Assembly: GCF_016086655.4 (NCBI RefSeq)
Contig: NC_052138.2
Coordinates: 5,022,001 to 5,086,000, forward strand
DNA length: 64,000 nucleotides
Reading direction: 5' to 3'
From: Lepeophtheirus salmonis
Taxonomy: Eukaryota; Arthropoda; Copepoda; Siphonostomatoida; Caligidae
In this document: positions 11,096 to 22,480 of the stretch, in pieces
How the letters are laid out: every line of letters begins with the position of its first letter
Position numbering within the stretch: the stretch's first letter is position 1
Position numbers and translations under genes: made by a program
The notes under the pieces: model-generated
The model's database searches: none
Seen by the model: the letters and a program-made list of their open reading frames with translations, nothing else
What the model was told of the DNA's origin: nothing

Positions 11096-11600
11096 ATTAA
11101 AATAGCCTGGGCTTCACTTGGATTATAGAGGGCTTGTTAAAAATGTTCAAAAATCTTGTCGAATAACTTAAATATCTTGTGCTTGGGATTTCAAAACATA
11201 GTTTTTTTAGACTAATCGTATTTTTTGCCAAAAAATTGGATTGACATTCTACCATCATTTTCTTGTGATATAAACTTTGCTTGGAGCTTGACTTTTTCAC
11301 ATTTCATGATAATGTTTTGAGTCATATTTATCATTTGAAATCTAACTAACTCTGCATATCAAATTATAAAACGTATCTGACGTTGTTTGTAGATGTAAGG
11401 CACTAGTATCCCGCCAAAACTCAATATGCCAAAGAGAAATTTGATTTTTTCGAAAGAAATTTGACTTCCTCTTAGTTTTTAAAATTTGAAATCCTTTTAG
11501 GTTTTAATTGGATAAAGGGTTCCCAAATGGCTATTCTTGTACATCAAACAGCCCTTATAGATGAATTTTAGATGACTTCTGTTGTGCTTTTCAAAAGGGC
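11096..11600. repeat. K dispersed repeat
   Basis: It shares blocks with 17095-17355. One is TTTTTCACATTTCATGATAA, the reverse complement of a block near 17155-17170. Another, in the same orientation, is TGGCTATTCTTGTACATCAA followed by ATAGATGAATTTTAGA. One part is inverted relative to the other copy while a second part is not, so the two copies differ by an internal rearrangement. Confidence 0.45.
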
Positions 11601-11639
11601 GAACATGGACCTACAATATCGTCATATTTGTTGAACTCA

Positions 11640-11840
11640 TAATTGAGGGTAGGAGATAAATCGGATCCATAGGTTGAGACCGAAAAAATCGATTTGTCGA
11701 CAATTAAATTGCCTTCAACCGTCAAAGATCGCCATCTGGACCGAAATATTGATCCAGATCGGCCTACAAAAATTCATGTAAGACTGAATTGAAAAAAAAA
11801 AAAAGAGTCGGTTTTGGATCGAGTCTCAACACTAGTATAC
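11640..11840 (-). repeat. Q dispersed repeat fragment
   Basis: It contains TTGAGACCGAAAAAATCGA, AGATCGGCC and ends with GGATCGAGTCTCAACACTAG. Similar gtcggtctca-type blocks occur at 17.6, 18.3, 36.8, 38.6 and 52.0 kb and in the fuller copy at 28.2 kb. Confidence 0.45.
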
Positions 11841-11989
11841 ATATATTTTATATAAGAAGGGGGAGGGGGCTAGTTGGTACACTTTTCACAATTTTTGTAA
11901 ATTACTCAGCTACATGAGACCTGATTTTTGTATGTTTAAGGATTGTTGTCTTAAAAATCATTTCACTAGCCATTAAAATGGGATAAATA

Positions 11990-12085
11990 TCATGCGCAGG
12001 TACTTTGCCGAACGCCATTTTGCCAATTGGAAAATTTCCCAAATTGCCCCTTTGCAGAACGGACACTTTGCCGAAAAAATTATTA
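11990..12085. repeat. TTTGCC-rich block
   Basis: A cluster of TTTGCC motifs (TACTTTGCCGAACGCC, ATTTTGCCAATTGG, ACACTTTGCCGAAAA). A candidate partner in reverse orientation (CATTTGGCAAAGTGG) lies near 12500. Such clusters often mark subterminal repeats of DNA transposons; the class is unresolved. Confidence 0.4.
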
Positions 12086-12829
12086 AATATATTTAATGAT
12101 GATTTAAGCTGCAACAATATCTATTTTTGATTCCCATTCAAGTTACACCAATTTTAAAATATAAAATATTTATTTATTTGCCACGAATTATAATAATTAA
12201 GTGTTGATTACTTAATAGTTGTTTCATTTCGTTATAGGGAGGCTTCAACAGCTGGTTGAAACCACTATCAGAACAAATATCATGCTGACAGCCCAATAAT
12301 TAATTAAACAGATGAGTTGGAAAGAGAAAAAAATATTTAAAGAAGAGATTTGATTGAGATTCAATGGACAATGCGAATGAATTAATCGTTTATATCGAAT
12401 CTGTTGGAGATCTTATATATCTGAGTTCCAAATAGCTAAGGGCTTCTCATGGATCGAGGTAAGTTGTTTTAGGTACCACATGTTCTAAATAAAAAAACAT
12501 CATTTGGCAAAGTGGCTTTAGAACCCATAAATATGTATCCTATTTTGATTTTTATGATTCCCTCGAGGTATGCATACATGATTCTAAGGATTCCTACAAA
12601 CCCGAAATACTTATAAGTCATACTCTATGATATTCCCACATTTCATTTGAATAATAATCTAAAAAAGTCTAGTAAGAACAAACGCAGAGATCGTTTTTTG
12701 AATTATTTTAACAACACTTATTTAATATGGGTAGTAATTATCTTATCAATACAAGGATTATTATAATGAATTCGATGGACCATATCCTTAGGGGGGAGGG
12801 ATTCGTAACTATTAACATATACATACAGG
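12086..12829. other. No gene seen
   Basis: AT-rich. A short palindrome TTCAACAGCTGGTTGAA occurs at about 12244, and a GGCAAAGTGG motif near 12508. No coding frame was recognised. Confidence 0.35.
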
Positions 12830-12955
12830 GTTGTCCAGGATTAAAGTCCCATCAAAGAGAAATTAAACTACTCACAGATCATTACGGTTTGCAATAAAGT
12901 ATGAATTAATTAGTTTTGATACACGATCCAAGAGCAAATTTTTGTTAGTTTGGTT
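12830..12955 (+). mobile_element. Solo MarA terminal sequence
   Basis: It starts ACAGGGTTGTCCAGGATTAA, matching in reverse complement the outer end of the MarA element near 58396 (ACAAGGTGGTCCAGGATTAA). Similarity continues inward for about 70 bases (ACTACTCACAGATCATTACG against the same region near 58340). No coding part is attached. Confidence 0.5.
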
Positions 12956-13074
12956 TTAAGCAGTCTTATTTTTAGACGAATAAAGACCAATATTTTGTTC
13001 CAGATTTTTAGTGTCGGAATCATAGGGATAAAGGGGACACCATCCCCCTAACCACATATTTGAGGAATTTGTAT

Positions 13075-13515
13075 AGCAATCAAAAATGGCAAACATTTTC
13101 GCCGTCAGTAATTTTATAGCATAATTTTTTGCTTCTGGAAATTTCGCCGCTTGGACAAAAAAATCTAAAAAAAAAACAAATTCAAAAGAAATTTCTAAAA
13201 TCCACAACTATTCAAAAAAAGTTTAATTTTTTTAGCAAAAAATTTCAAAAATTTTGGGCTCTTCCAAAAAAAAATTATTTTAAGAAAAATAAAAATCCAA
13301 AAATGAACAGCTGTTCACATAAATAAAATTTTTATTAAAAAAATGTCAAATATTACATTTTTTAATTAATTTTTTTAAATTTTTTATAGTAATGACAATA
13401 AAAAAAAATGTCAAAATTTTTTGCGGCCGATAATTTTGCCTCTTTAAGATTTTGCTGCATGACATATTCGCGGCCTTTTTATGTTGGATATTATAAGTTC
13501 GAACTTTTCCTTTAG
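13075..13515. repeat. TTTTGCC-type blocks flanking an AT-rich array
   Basis: The blocks AAAAATGGCAAACATTTTCG and GAAATTTCGCCGC at 13080-13150, and AATTTTGCCTCTTTAAGATT with GCATGACATATTCGCGG at 13420-13475, enclose a short ATF-like AT array. The second block is closely matched at 37295-37400, including the following TTTTTATGTT and GTTCGAACTT. Confidence 0.45.
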
Positions 13516-13733
13516 TCTTTACTTTTGAAACATTCCCCACTTTCTATTGATGGATTTTCATACATTTCTTGGAGTATCAACTAAGCTCATGGCTATGATT
13601 AATTAAAATGCCACTAGTCAATGAGTCCTTTCGAAATAGAATCATGAGTACTTATACACACTATTCCTTCGTTACTTCCTCACTGTTATCTATTTTTCTT
13701 ATTCCTCAGTTTATTGATAAAATACCCAAGTAT

Positions 13734-14167
13734 CAGAGGCGTCTGCAGGGTATGAGTAGGAGGGGCTGTATCCCCCCAAATTTTTGAATTTATGCTTTTT
13801 ACTAAAAAATGTAATATTTGAAAAAAAAAATTCCAAAAATTTTATATTCAATTAAATTTTTCGAAACTTTTTTCTAAAAAGATAAATTTTCTTTCATAGT
13901 AAAGGATTATTGAAATTTCTTTCCAAAAAATTTTATATAAAAATTATAATTTTTGAAACTTTTTTGAGAACTGGGGATTTTGAAATTTTTTTCCAAAAAA
14001 TTGAATTTTTTCTGAAAAGTTGTGCATTTAAAAAAAAAAAATTATATTTGAAATTATTTGTCAAAAAATTTTAATTTTTGAATTTTTTCAAAAACAATTC
14101 CAAAAATCAAGCCCTCCCATCCCCCTAAAAAATAATATATATACATATAATCATGCGGACGTTTCTG
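13734..14167 (+). repeat. ATF repeat with both ends
   Basis: The left end is CAGAGGCGTCTGCAGGG followed by GGAGGGGCTGTATCCCCCC. The right end is CATGCGGACGTTTCTG, the reverse complement of the left motif with mismatches. Between them are about 330 bases of AAATTTTTTCCAAAAAATT-type units. It shows the standard ATF layout: GC-rich inverted ends around an AT-rich array. Confidence 0.65.
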
Positions 14168-14725
14168 TATATCTGAGAATGTGCATGGTTTTGTACAATG
14201 TGGTATTCATAGAACCATTCCTTTGAAAGTATATTGCAAATCCATCATTGTCCTTTGCATTTTCAAAAGAAAAGCTAATTACTTTTCCTTCCCCCATTTA
14301 CTCAGTCATAGTTTTCCGGTACAAAGGAGTGTAAAAAAAATTACCTCTTTCTCTTCGAATAGCCTAGCTCTAGATATCCATATTCAATTCAATTGTTAAA
14401 ACCAAGAAGAAAAAGAAAAAAAAGGTTTCAACCAAATTTCTTTGTGGAAATTTTTATTTTCTTATTGTAGAAATACACATTTTGTGGGTGAGAAATAGGA
14501 TGCATTAATTCGTTGGTAGGGTTGTTTATTTTTTTCAATTGTAAGTGAATGAATAAAATTCTTTCTCTTTTCTCATAGATGTCAACCATTTATCATATAG
14601 GGGTAAAATGAAGTTATACCCCCAAGAAATACACCCATTTTCGTAAGAAAATGGGTAGAAAGTAACTGAGAAAAAAAAAGAAGACGGTTTTTAATAGCGT
14701 TGTCAAATATATTTCATTATGCAGA
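14168..14725. other. No gene seen
   Basis: AT-rich. The 72-residue frame at 14181-14399 shows no domain that I know. Confidence 0.35.
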
Positions 14726-15334
14726 GCCGGACCCAAAACTTGGTGTAGCATGACTTAATTACGAAAAGCGTGATATTTATCGAATCTAGAAAAGGTGACT
14801 TAAAAGCAATTTTTGAATTTTTTAAATACGATATTTAGTTATATTGTTTACTCAATGTGTCCTCCGTCACAAGCCATAGCAGATTAGAAACGCCAGCGAA
14901 CAGATTGGTAGCTCTACACGATGAAGGCCGTGTCCATGGCGTTCCACGCTATCATGATGGTTGGGCGAAGCGAATCCAAATTTGGATAAGAGGTGTGGCA
15001 TACATTATCCTTCAAGACACCCCAAACTGCCTGGTCTAGGTGGTTGAAGTCATGGCTGTAGGAGGCCCACATGAAGACAGGCCAGAAAACAGTGCTGTAA
15101 TGGACTTGTAGATGTTGTTGGTAGTCTGGATAGAGATGCCAACGGTCTCTGCAGCCTTTTTGGCACTGAAACTGGCGAATGTTGCCTCGATATTTGTACA
15201 CTTATAGACGTAGGATAAAAAGAAAACTTGTTTATTTTTGTTTCAGCTGTCGTTGGCTTGACTTATGAATCTTCTTAATTAAAAATAAGGCGGATAAAAT
15301 TATAGTTAAATGATGTTACAAGTTTTGGTTGCTC
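14726..15334 (-). mobile_element. MarC non-autonomous mariner-type copy
   Basis: The ends are GCCGGACCCAAAACTTGG (left) and, in reverse complement on the right, AACCAAAACTTGTAACATC. The minus strand encodes a helix-turn-helix part (AAETVGISIQTTNNIYKSI, about 15150-15095). This passes almost directly into the transposase tail (HLDQAVWGVLKDN, about 15030-14990, then YPNLDSLRPTI). The first two catalytic aspartates and the region around them are absent. The same short form is seen at 9.7, 26.8 and 30.8 kb. Confidence 0.75.
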
Positions 15335-15534
15335 ATTTTGTTTATATACCGTGTGGAAAGATACAATTTACACACTCCTACGATTCAAAATTTTGAGGTT
15401 GTGAGTGACTGATTTTAAAAATTTCGATTATACATAGTATCTTCAAAATATCATCTGCCATAAAAAAAGGATTTATTTAATAATTAAGCTATGAATGGCA
15501 TCCGCATGGGACACAAGACTCAGGATCATAACTT
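15335..15534. other. No gene seen
   Basis: Short spacer without recognisable content. Confidence 0.3.
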
Positions 15535-15660
15535 TGATTCCTTTGGTAGAGACTTGAGATTTCAAAGCTAATTGGAGTGGCCAAAATGACTGTTTATAAT
15601 ATAAAACAGAGGATGGAAACATTGAATGAAAGGATGATAGTAGCAGGGATCCCATTATCC
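15535..15660 (+). pseudogene. Possible transposase helix-turn-helix fragment
   Basis: The plus strand reads RLEISKLIGVAKMTVYNIK followed by a stretch ending PLSMVHF and a stop. It resembles the DNA-binding segment of mariner transposases (residues of the form E-I-S-K-L-x-G-V-x-x-x-T-V-Y-N-I-K). It has no attached catalytic part. A MarC end on the opposite strand adjoins it. The call rests on one short motif. Confidence 0.4.
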
Positions 15661-15885
15661 ATGGTGCACTTCTAGGCACTGATACTTGCGCAGGAAAAGA
15701 TATTACATGCGTTGCCTTTTTTTATTGTTGCTGAAAGATTTTCACAGACATGGAAATAAAAGAAAACATTTATTTTATTTTTGATTCAGGCATCGTATGA
15801 TTTAGTCATTAAAGCAGGTAATCAAAAATAACGGAATAAAGTCGTAATTAAATTACTTCTGCAAGTATTGTGTCCACACTTTGTA
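15655..15885 (-). mobile_element. MarC end fragment
   Basis: The outer sequence AATTAAATTACTTCTGCAAG matches the MarC terminus. Further left, on the minus strand, KKGNACNIF matches the N-terminal segment of the MarC relic at 5.3 kb. The copy ends at about 15655, next to the unrelated helix-turn-helix fragment. Confidence 0.5.
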
Positions 15886-16640
15886 GTCTTGTGTCGACTG
15901 GAATTGAGTCGATGAGTTTTCGACTTGACACAAATTTGAAAAAAAGGAAAGTCGACTTCATAGTTAATTTAGACGGTGTATTGAATTTTATCAATCTTTA
16001 AATGTTTTAAGCTTTTGGTGTTGCTCTCTTTGTGTGATTAACCAATCAATCACAATTTAAACTATGTATCGCCTTAGATTAGATTTTATATATTTTTCTG
16101 AAAGAGTCGTAAGACGTTTTCTATTGCAATATTAAAAAAAAAATCGGGTAAAAAGCAAAAGTTTCTTTATATTTATTTGGAATAATAGGGAAACTTGACG
16201 ATTTCTTCCACTAAGAAAAAAATGTACTCGTGATGACTAACCAAAGATCAAACAACTACAAATGTTGCGGGATTTTTTAAGAGGATTGCGTGTTGTACCT
16301 CTGGTGGCATATTATTAAGTACCCAAAAGTACTATTTTCTTTTGAATAGGTAGGTGAAAACAACATGAGCATAAATAGTTGTAATTATCCACGCATGTTG
16401 CCTAATTTTTCAACATGAGGTAACATCAGGGCTGTTTCTTCAAATGGGATAAATTGTCTTAAAATATGTAGCCATAAATAGGCATATGTTATTATTTTAG
16501 TCGAGAAATTATTTCAACATGTATTTATTTCATAAAAGACTCTTTTAAGTCAAGATACTTTTGTAAAGACAAGCTATACCAGTCATCATTTTTTTACCAC
16601 GTCAAGAAAGACCTGATATAAGGAAAATACATTTAATATG
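15886..16640. other. No gene seen
   Basis: AT-rich. A small cluster of GTCGACT motifs occurs at about 15895-15955. No coding frame. Confidence 0.35.
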
Positions 16641-16699
16641 TATATCTGCATCCCTGCGTTGAGAGTCCAATATAATCAGTGATGCATAATACCAAGTGG

Positions 16700-16971
16700 A
16701 CCATTAAAGTCCAAAAACTTTGAATTTTATTTAATTTTTTTTTATGAAAAATTGAATTGTAAATAAAAAATTTAATATTTGAAATTTTTCATTATAAAAA
16801 AATTTAATTTGCAGTTAATATTGGAAATTTAATTATTGAATTTTTTTTCTAAAAAATTGACTTTTTTAGAATTTTGTTTCAGAAAAATTTAATTTTTTTA
16901 ATTTGTTTTTTCAAAAAAATTCAAAAACCCAAGTCCCCTACAAATAAGATTATAAGCCTACGGACGCCCCG
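16700..16971. repeat. ATF repeat, right end preserved
   Basis: An AT-rich array (TTTAATATTTGAAATTTTT type) is followed by AAGTCCCCTACAAATAAG and CCTACGGACGCCCC, the ATF right end. The left GC-rich end is absent or unrecognisable. Confidence 0.55.
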
Positions 16972-17094
16972 GTTAGGTATGTAATTTGGAGTCATGTTCT
17001 AAATCTTAAAGGAGTGATCATCAACGTTTTCATCACTGACGAGCCCTATGGGGACTGTTTCTGTTCGGCACATCTTGGCATCTGATTCATAGTG

Positions 17095-17355
17095 CTAGTA
17101 TCACAGCAAAACTCGATAGGATTTTAAATTATAATTATGACTTAAAACATTATGAAATGTGAAAAATCAAAGTTCTGCAGAAAATTTATATTACAAGAAA
17201 ATTATGCCAAGGAGTCGTTTGAATTTGTCGACTGAGATTCAACATTTTCTTAATGTTTAAAATTTAAGATCTTGTAAAGTTTTTGAAAGATAGAATAGTA
17301 CAATAGTGGCTATTCTTGTAAATCAAACATTTCCTATAAATGATTTAAAAGGGCA
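17095..17355. repeat. K dispersed repeat
   Basis: Second copy of the repeat at 11.1-11.6 kb. Shared blocks are GCTAGTATCACAGCAAAACT, GTGGCTATTCTTGTAAATCA and, inverted relative to the first copy, TTATGAAATGTGAAAAATCA. Confidence 0.45.
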
Positions 17356-17544
17356 TGTGACGTCTTAAGATACTAAAATATGTAAATGGGATCTGTACTT
17401 ATTTTTGAATATGCCTTTCGCCCTTCCATCTCCAACTATTTAGAATTGTGCAACTCCCATGTCAACTTTACTAAATTCTGTGGCTCCTACCCCTACTCCT
17501 AGGAAAAATATTAGACTCCCAGGACTTCGATTTCACAACCCTAC

Positions 17545-17718
17545 TTCATACTAGTTTGGGTTTCGGTCTGAGACCTTTAGGATTTTTTGTTGACCGAATT
17601 AATTCGGTTCTGTAAAACTTTTTTGGTCTGAATCGGTCTCAAAAATAAAAAAAATCAATCTAGATCGGTCCCAAAGAATGTTATGTCTGGATTGGTCTCA
17701 TTTAAAATTCGGTTTCGA
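17545..17718 (+). repeat. Q dispersed repeat fragment
   Basis: Repeated GGTCT/CGGTC motifs (TTTCGGTCTGAGACC, GAATCGGTCTCAAAAA, CTAGATCGGTCCC, GATTGGTCTCATTT) are typical of the Q family. It is followed immediately by a hAT-like element. Confidence 0.45.
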
Positions 17719-18147
17719 CCAAAATGTCCAACCTTTTAATATAATTGGCTGCATTACTACTTGAAATATTTTAATGGGCCACAGAACCTATGAAATTACA
17801 TTTCATGAAAAAAAAAACTTAATAAAACAAAACTATTAAATACATATTTATTTCAAATCTAGACTAAATCTAATTTTCAAAGCCAATCTGCTTAAAAAAG
17901 GGCCAATCTAGCAACCGATTTTATTTTTATTTTTTTGGAAAAAATTCAAAAAAATCCTCCGATGCATAATTTGATCAAATGAGTTTATTTGTTAATAACA
18001 AATCCTTTTCTCTGTTTTATCATAATTTTTTTTCCCCAAGAGAATTATTAACAAAAATACTACTTCAAGTGAGAATGAGTTGTGGGCCACACTTAAACAT
18101 TAAGTGGGACACAATGCAGCCCGTCTGACAAGTGTTGGATATCCCTG
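17719..18147. mobile_element. hAT-like non-autonomous element
   Basis: The right end, read in reverse complement, is CAGGGATATCCAACACTTGT followed by CAGACGGGCTGCATTG. The left end at about 17720 reads AAATGTCCAACCTTTTAATA followed by TAATTGGCTGCATTA. The two ends match over about 35 bases with gaps. This CAGGGGTCCCCAA / GGCTGC form is typical of hAT-superfamily termini. The interior has GGGCCACA-type motifs near both ends and no coding frame. An 8 bp target duplication was not evident. Confidence 0.5.
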
Positions 18148-18269
18148 ATCTAGACAGATTACATAAATGAATTGGCCATGATGTCAATTGTATTTCAAAA
18201 TGGTGAACATCGACCAAACAATGATTTCATATGAAGTTAGGTGTATAAATTAGGAATGAGAAGAAAATT

Positions 18270-18440
18270 GGTCTACATATCCACGGTCCACTATTTGAAA
18301 ACGATTAAATTTCTTTCTACAGATTGAGATCGCGGTCTGGGACATCGAAGTATCATTCAAAATCGGTATAGAAAAATAACTTAAGACTCAATCGAGAAAA
18401 AATATGGTTTTCGACCGAGTCTCAACAATACTTATTACGC
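18270..18440 (-). repeat. Q dispersed repeat fragment
   Basis: Blocks CCACGGTCCACTATT, GATCGCGGTCTGGGACA and TTCGACCGAGTCTCAACAAT match the Q repeats elsewhere. The last block resembles the terminus at 11830. Confidence 0.45.
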
Positions 18441-18929
18441 CACAAAATTGGGAGTGTTTTTCAATCTTTCTTTAATGAAAACAGTGTATCGAACATGTCT
18501 TTATTTTTGGTTTTTATAATAATTTACATAAATATTTACGTCGAAACAAATCATTAATTTTATTAAACGACCTCTAAAAAGAGACAAGGACCTACATTGC
18601 TCAAATACCATCATGGGCTATACAGTTTACAAACAAACAAACAACATTGACTCACGTATATTTAATGGGGTCTTCTTGCAAAGTTATGGGCATTAAATGT
18701 TACATATTTCCCAACTTATTATTTAGGGAAGTATGTTTGTATTAAGGTTTTTGTCTCGGGATCCCATTTTGCCAGGATTTCAAGAATTTTTACACCCAAG
18801 GTAAATCCCACATTTACAGGCTGTTAAGATCAAATCGGCCAAAATCTTTAAATTATCACTTTGACCACATTTTTCTATTGATCTACTTCAAAATTGATTT
18901 GAATTGTACATATGAATGTTAACAAAGAG
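18441..18929. other. No gene seen
   Basis: A TGTCTCGGGATCCC motif near 18755 recurs as CTCTCGGGATCCC near 48310 with a similar following stretch (ACACC). It may be a small shared repeat. Otherwise unremarkable. Confidence 0.35.
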
Positions 18930-19420
18930 CTCGTTCAATGTAACCTCCTCCAGGATTAATAATGATCGGGATCCGGGCCTGGAAGGAGAAGCAGACGTTG
19001 TCGAAGTAGTTCCTTGACATGTTGGGCATTGTCTCCTTGATAGATGCGATCAGAAAGTCCTTGATGTCATGAGATGTTCGATTTGTTTTGGATTCAATTT
19101 AGCCCCAGACAAATAATTTATCGGATTAAGATCCAGACTGATGTGGGCCTATATTTCCTTCCCGATGAAGTCATAGCAGTGCTCACTTAGCCACATTGGA
19201 GAACTGTCTGAGACATGACAAGGTATTGAGTCTTGTCGCACGGTCCGGATTGAGATGCAAGTCCCATTTGAGACCTCCAGATTTAAAATCTCCGTGTTGT
19301 TGTGGTCAAAACCCTAGTCACGGTGCAACGTCGTTTCTCTTCAGTAAATTAAATCTTCTTTATTTCAAGATTAGCTGCTTGTATGATGTCCAAAACTTCA
19401 GTAAAGTTTGTTCACATGAC
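18930..19420 (-). pseudogene. Mariner-type transposase C-terminal half, catalytic D to N (MarF)
   Basis: The minus strand encodes RQDSIPCHVSDSSPMWLSE (catalytic D codon 19230-19232), then FIGKE, an in-frame stop, and SLDLNPINY. Further on comes SIKETMPNMSRNYFDNVCF with IIINPGGGYIE at the end (about 18940). The position of the third catalytic aspartate, 37 residues after the second, is asparagine (19116-19118). The copy is therefore dead by substitution as well as by stops. The 150-residue plus-strand frame at 19196-19648 overlaps this relic on the wrong strand. A possible terminal sequence ACAGGGTGCACAACATAACT lies at 19538. Confidence 0.7.
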
Positions 19421-19649
19421 AACATTTATGGTGGGAAAAAACATGGCATCAGACATCTGCATTTACAAAATTGCCTTTGCACGATCTTGCCACTTTGTAA
19501 TTATTTCATAATAAAATTTTCATTTAACTATATACAGGGTGCACAACATAACTTTCTTTTTTCATTTGCGTGGCAATCAGGTAATAGAAGTAGTAGCGAG
19601 GTGAACGTAATCTTATTCTCAAAGAAAGGTTCTAAAGTTTTTGTTTAAA

Positions 19650-20725
19650 AATACAGTCAGCTGCTATCATGTCTTGGAGTAGTGAAGAACACGCCATTTC
19701 CTCCAAAAATAAATAATACCAAAAAATTATTTGACATAACATTTTTTTTTTAGCTTTATGGGTGCAATTTATGAAAATCAGTTAATAATTACTTCAATTC
19801 CTAAAATACAAAAAATGATTTTTTCAATTTGTTTTCATAATTTGAAATTTGAAAAATTCTTTGAACACGAATTACTCCATGGATATTCATGCTAGAGGTC
19901 TATATCTGATGTCATCAAATGTGGTATAATGCAATAATTCTAAATTGATGCAGTGTGTCCAAATCCGGTAATTGGAACTGGATTTATTCGGAAAACCACA
20001 AAAAAAATCAGATAAGGAATTTCTTATCAAGGCCTGTCTCAGGTTCAGGGCCAGGTTGGAGGTTGTGGTTTAAGCTAGAGTTTATTGGTTTGAGTGATGT
20101 ACTTAAGTATCCCTATATGTAAGAGATAAAGATTTCTGAATTTTTCAATCTATTTAGGGAAAATAATTGAAATATAAATTATCTTTAAATATTCGTCAAT
20201 TAAAATCTGTGTAGCTTCAAATATATTTATTTTTGTGTAACTAATTCAAGAATACACATCAAATGCGGAATAATCATTGATAAAATTATAGTTATTTATT
20301 TTTCCAGAGAAAGGATTTCAAATGTATAACTAAAAAAATATTATTTTATCTACAACAAGAGTAATACATTTTGAATAACTGTTTGTTATTACTTATTTTT
20401 TTGATTTCAATCCTAGCTTATTACAATAATATTCGTGGATAGTATTTGTTCAGTCAATTGAAACAAATATCAGTCCGAACAATAACAAAACAATTCAGTA
20501 TAAATGGAAGGGAAAAAATATGACAAGGATTCAAGACAATATAAATCTCCAATTACAACTCTTTCACTGCGATGAGAATCATCCGTGGATTCATGTTATT
20601 GTAGGTAGCTGACAGATAGGGTTTATTGGGTTGAGACTTAAAGGGATTTCCTCACCAATCAAGTGGGGTGGGGGGAAGGGATAATAGACTTTTGAATTGA
20701 ATATCAATGTAAATGCAATTAGGAT
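19650..20725. other. No gene seen
   Basis: More than 1 kb of AT-rich DNA. I saw no coding motif, no ATF or R1 block, and no inverted ends. Confidence 0.35.
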
Positions 20726-20730
20726 CATCC

Positions 20731-20758
20731 AAAAAAAAAAAAAAAAAAAAAAAAAAAA
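20731..20758 (+). repeat. Poly(A) run of 28
   Basis: Uninterrupted run of 28 A, the longest homopolymer in the window. It could be the tail of a retroposed sequence or a simple microsatellite. The sequence to its left shows no recognisable retroposed gene. Confidence 0.9.
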
Positions 20759-20994
20759 GTGAGTGGACGGTTGACAAATTTAATCGTTGTCAATTATGAA
20801 TTTACAAACATATGTGGCGAGTCAACACAAAAACACAAATTCAAGAGAAGGAGAACCATGTCCAACTTATTCTTTTGAATAACTTATCCATTCAAATATG
20901 AACACTTATTAATTCAATAATTAATAAAGGTTGATTCATTTAAGTTAATTCATATTTTGATTTATTAAAGTATGAAGAATTAGTTAAAAAACAA

Positions 20995-21655
20995 ACCTGC
21001 GCTCTCTAGCTTACGTATCAAGTCGAAAAATGACACTTGAACGTGATTGACGAATTTTATTGGGGCACTTCAAGAAGATAGGTGTCTCCAGGACCACTGT
21101 CTACGCCGCCAGAAAGTCCAAAAACTTGGAGTAGAAGAATGGCTCTGTCAAAAAGGCCAAACTGGATCCGGAGGAATTAAAGAAAACAACCCAGGCCAAT
21201 CCCCTCAAGTCCATGAGGGTCCATGCAAAGAGTTCTCAGGGTTTCGGACCAGACTGTCCTGAAAGCTATCACAAAAGTGGGTGGAAAGAGCCTTGTGAGA
21301 GTGGAGAGGCCACTTTTGACACCAACAATAGAAGAAACCAAAAATCTTCCCAATAAGTGTTTTGAGTTATTTTGAACTCTTTTTTGACACTTTTGGTCCA
21401 TCTAAAGCCCTGATACCAACCCACTCAACTGTCTGTCTGTCTGTGTCTGTCTTCCATACATCCAAGCCCTCAAAGCCACTGTCTGCCAGTAATAGGCGGC
21501 CATAGCCTGGAAGCCATCATTGCTACTAAGAGTGCCACATTTTGTATTGGAGAGCTCAGACATACATCCATTTGTACTATTAATTTTATTCAAATTCTAT
21601 TGTTAATTAATAAATTAGTTTAAAATTCAAAGTGTTTTGATGAACTACTCTGTAC
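20995..21655 (+). pseudogene. Mariner-like transposase relic, MarB copy 2
   Basis: The plus-strand N-terminal part is broken (AATGACACTTGAACGTGATT, the start also seen in copy 1, then a frame with VSPGPLSTPPESPKT). It is followed by KVGGKSLVRVERPLLTP in good condition (about 21275-21330). Next comes the shared deletion junction (TTGAACTCTTTTTTGACACT, about 21375), then DTNPLN and the tail. Catalytic residues before the junction are absent. A GTCTGTCTGTCTGTGTCTGT microsatellite at 21430-21452 sits where the tail should continue, so it has replaced or expanded part of it. Confidence 0.7.
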
Positions 21656-21899
21656 AACTAGTTATGTGTCGGTCTTTATTTTAGAACCAAGATTCGCGGT
21701 CCAGGCCAGTCCTAATTTTGGGTCCTAAAGGAAGATAAAATTGATCCCTCCTTCATTTGATTGAAGATTATTAAACTAGCTCCAATATAGTCTTTCAAAT
21801 AGATATATCTAATAATATCTAACAATGAATTTTCCCTACTTTAAGTTAAATTTGCGAAATTTGCTTCCAAAGGATTCATCAGAATAATTTGTTTTTGTT

Positions 21900-22480
21900 T
21901 GCGGTGGACGCAGACATTAATCAGCAAAATGCAAGAGTCATCGCCTGAGATCCTAACGAAGTCCATACACTTTTGAAATCCAAAAAGTGGCTAGAAGCAT
22001 GCCACTGTAGCTTTGGCCAATGGTGATTCGATCTTACCAGCACATTTAATTGAGGTTGGACTTCCGATTAACACAGGAGAGTACCTGAAGATCCTCAAGG
22101 ACATTATGCTACACTGAATGGAGGAGAAGTATGACTTGAACAATGTGGCACTTGTGGAAGACTCTCATCCATGACATGCTTCCAAGGCAACTCAGTCATT
22201 CCTATCTGGCTTTTCTGGAAAGGCTGAAATATGTCCTAGCAATAATATATAACGATCTGTGGAACATCCTTCAAGAATAGATCAACAAACGCTACTACAC
22301 CAGTGTTATCTTCCTAAAGGCTAGCATCACCAAGAAATGCTGGAATATCCTAGCTGATTATGTAATCAATACTGCAGGATATAATTCAGTCCAAGGATTA
22401 CAAAGGTTATTGAAGTTGGAGGACGTCACGTCATATGAATCAAAACATAAGATTACTACCAACAACTTCACAAATTTTCA
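21900..22480 (+). pseudogene. Mariner-type transposase core relic (MarE)
   Basis: The plus strand gives the central and C-terminal transposase with stops and frameshifts. In order these are VDADINQQNARVIA, DPNEVHTLLKSKK, then IEVGLPINTGEYLKILKD and EKYDLNNVALVEDSHP (the D of VED matches the second catalytic aspartate). They are followed by HASKATQSFL, DLWNILQE and TSVIFLKASITKCW. The segment that should hold the SPDLNP motif and the third aspartate is deleted (PSNN then ITIC). The N-terminal DNA-binding domain is absent. It is a different family from MarB and MarC. Confidence 0.7.

Noticed and set aside
19196..19648. 150-residue plus-strand open frame, the second longest in the window
   Set aside because: It lies antisense to the MarF transposase tail and has no domain; the minus strand explains the sequence better.
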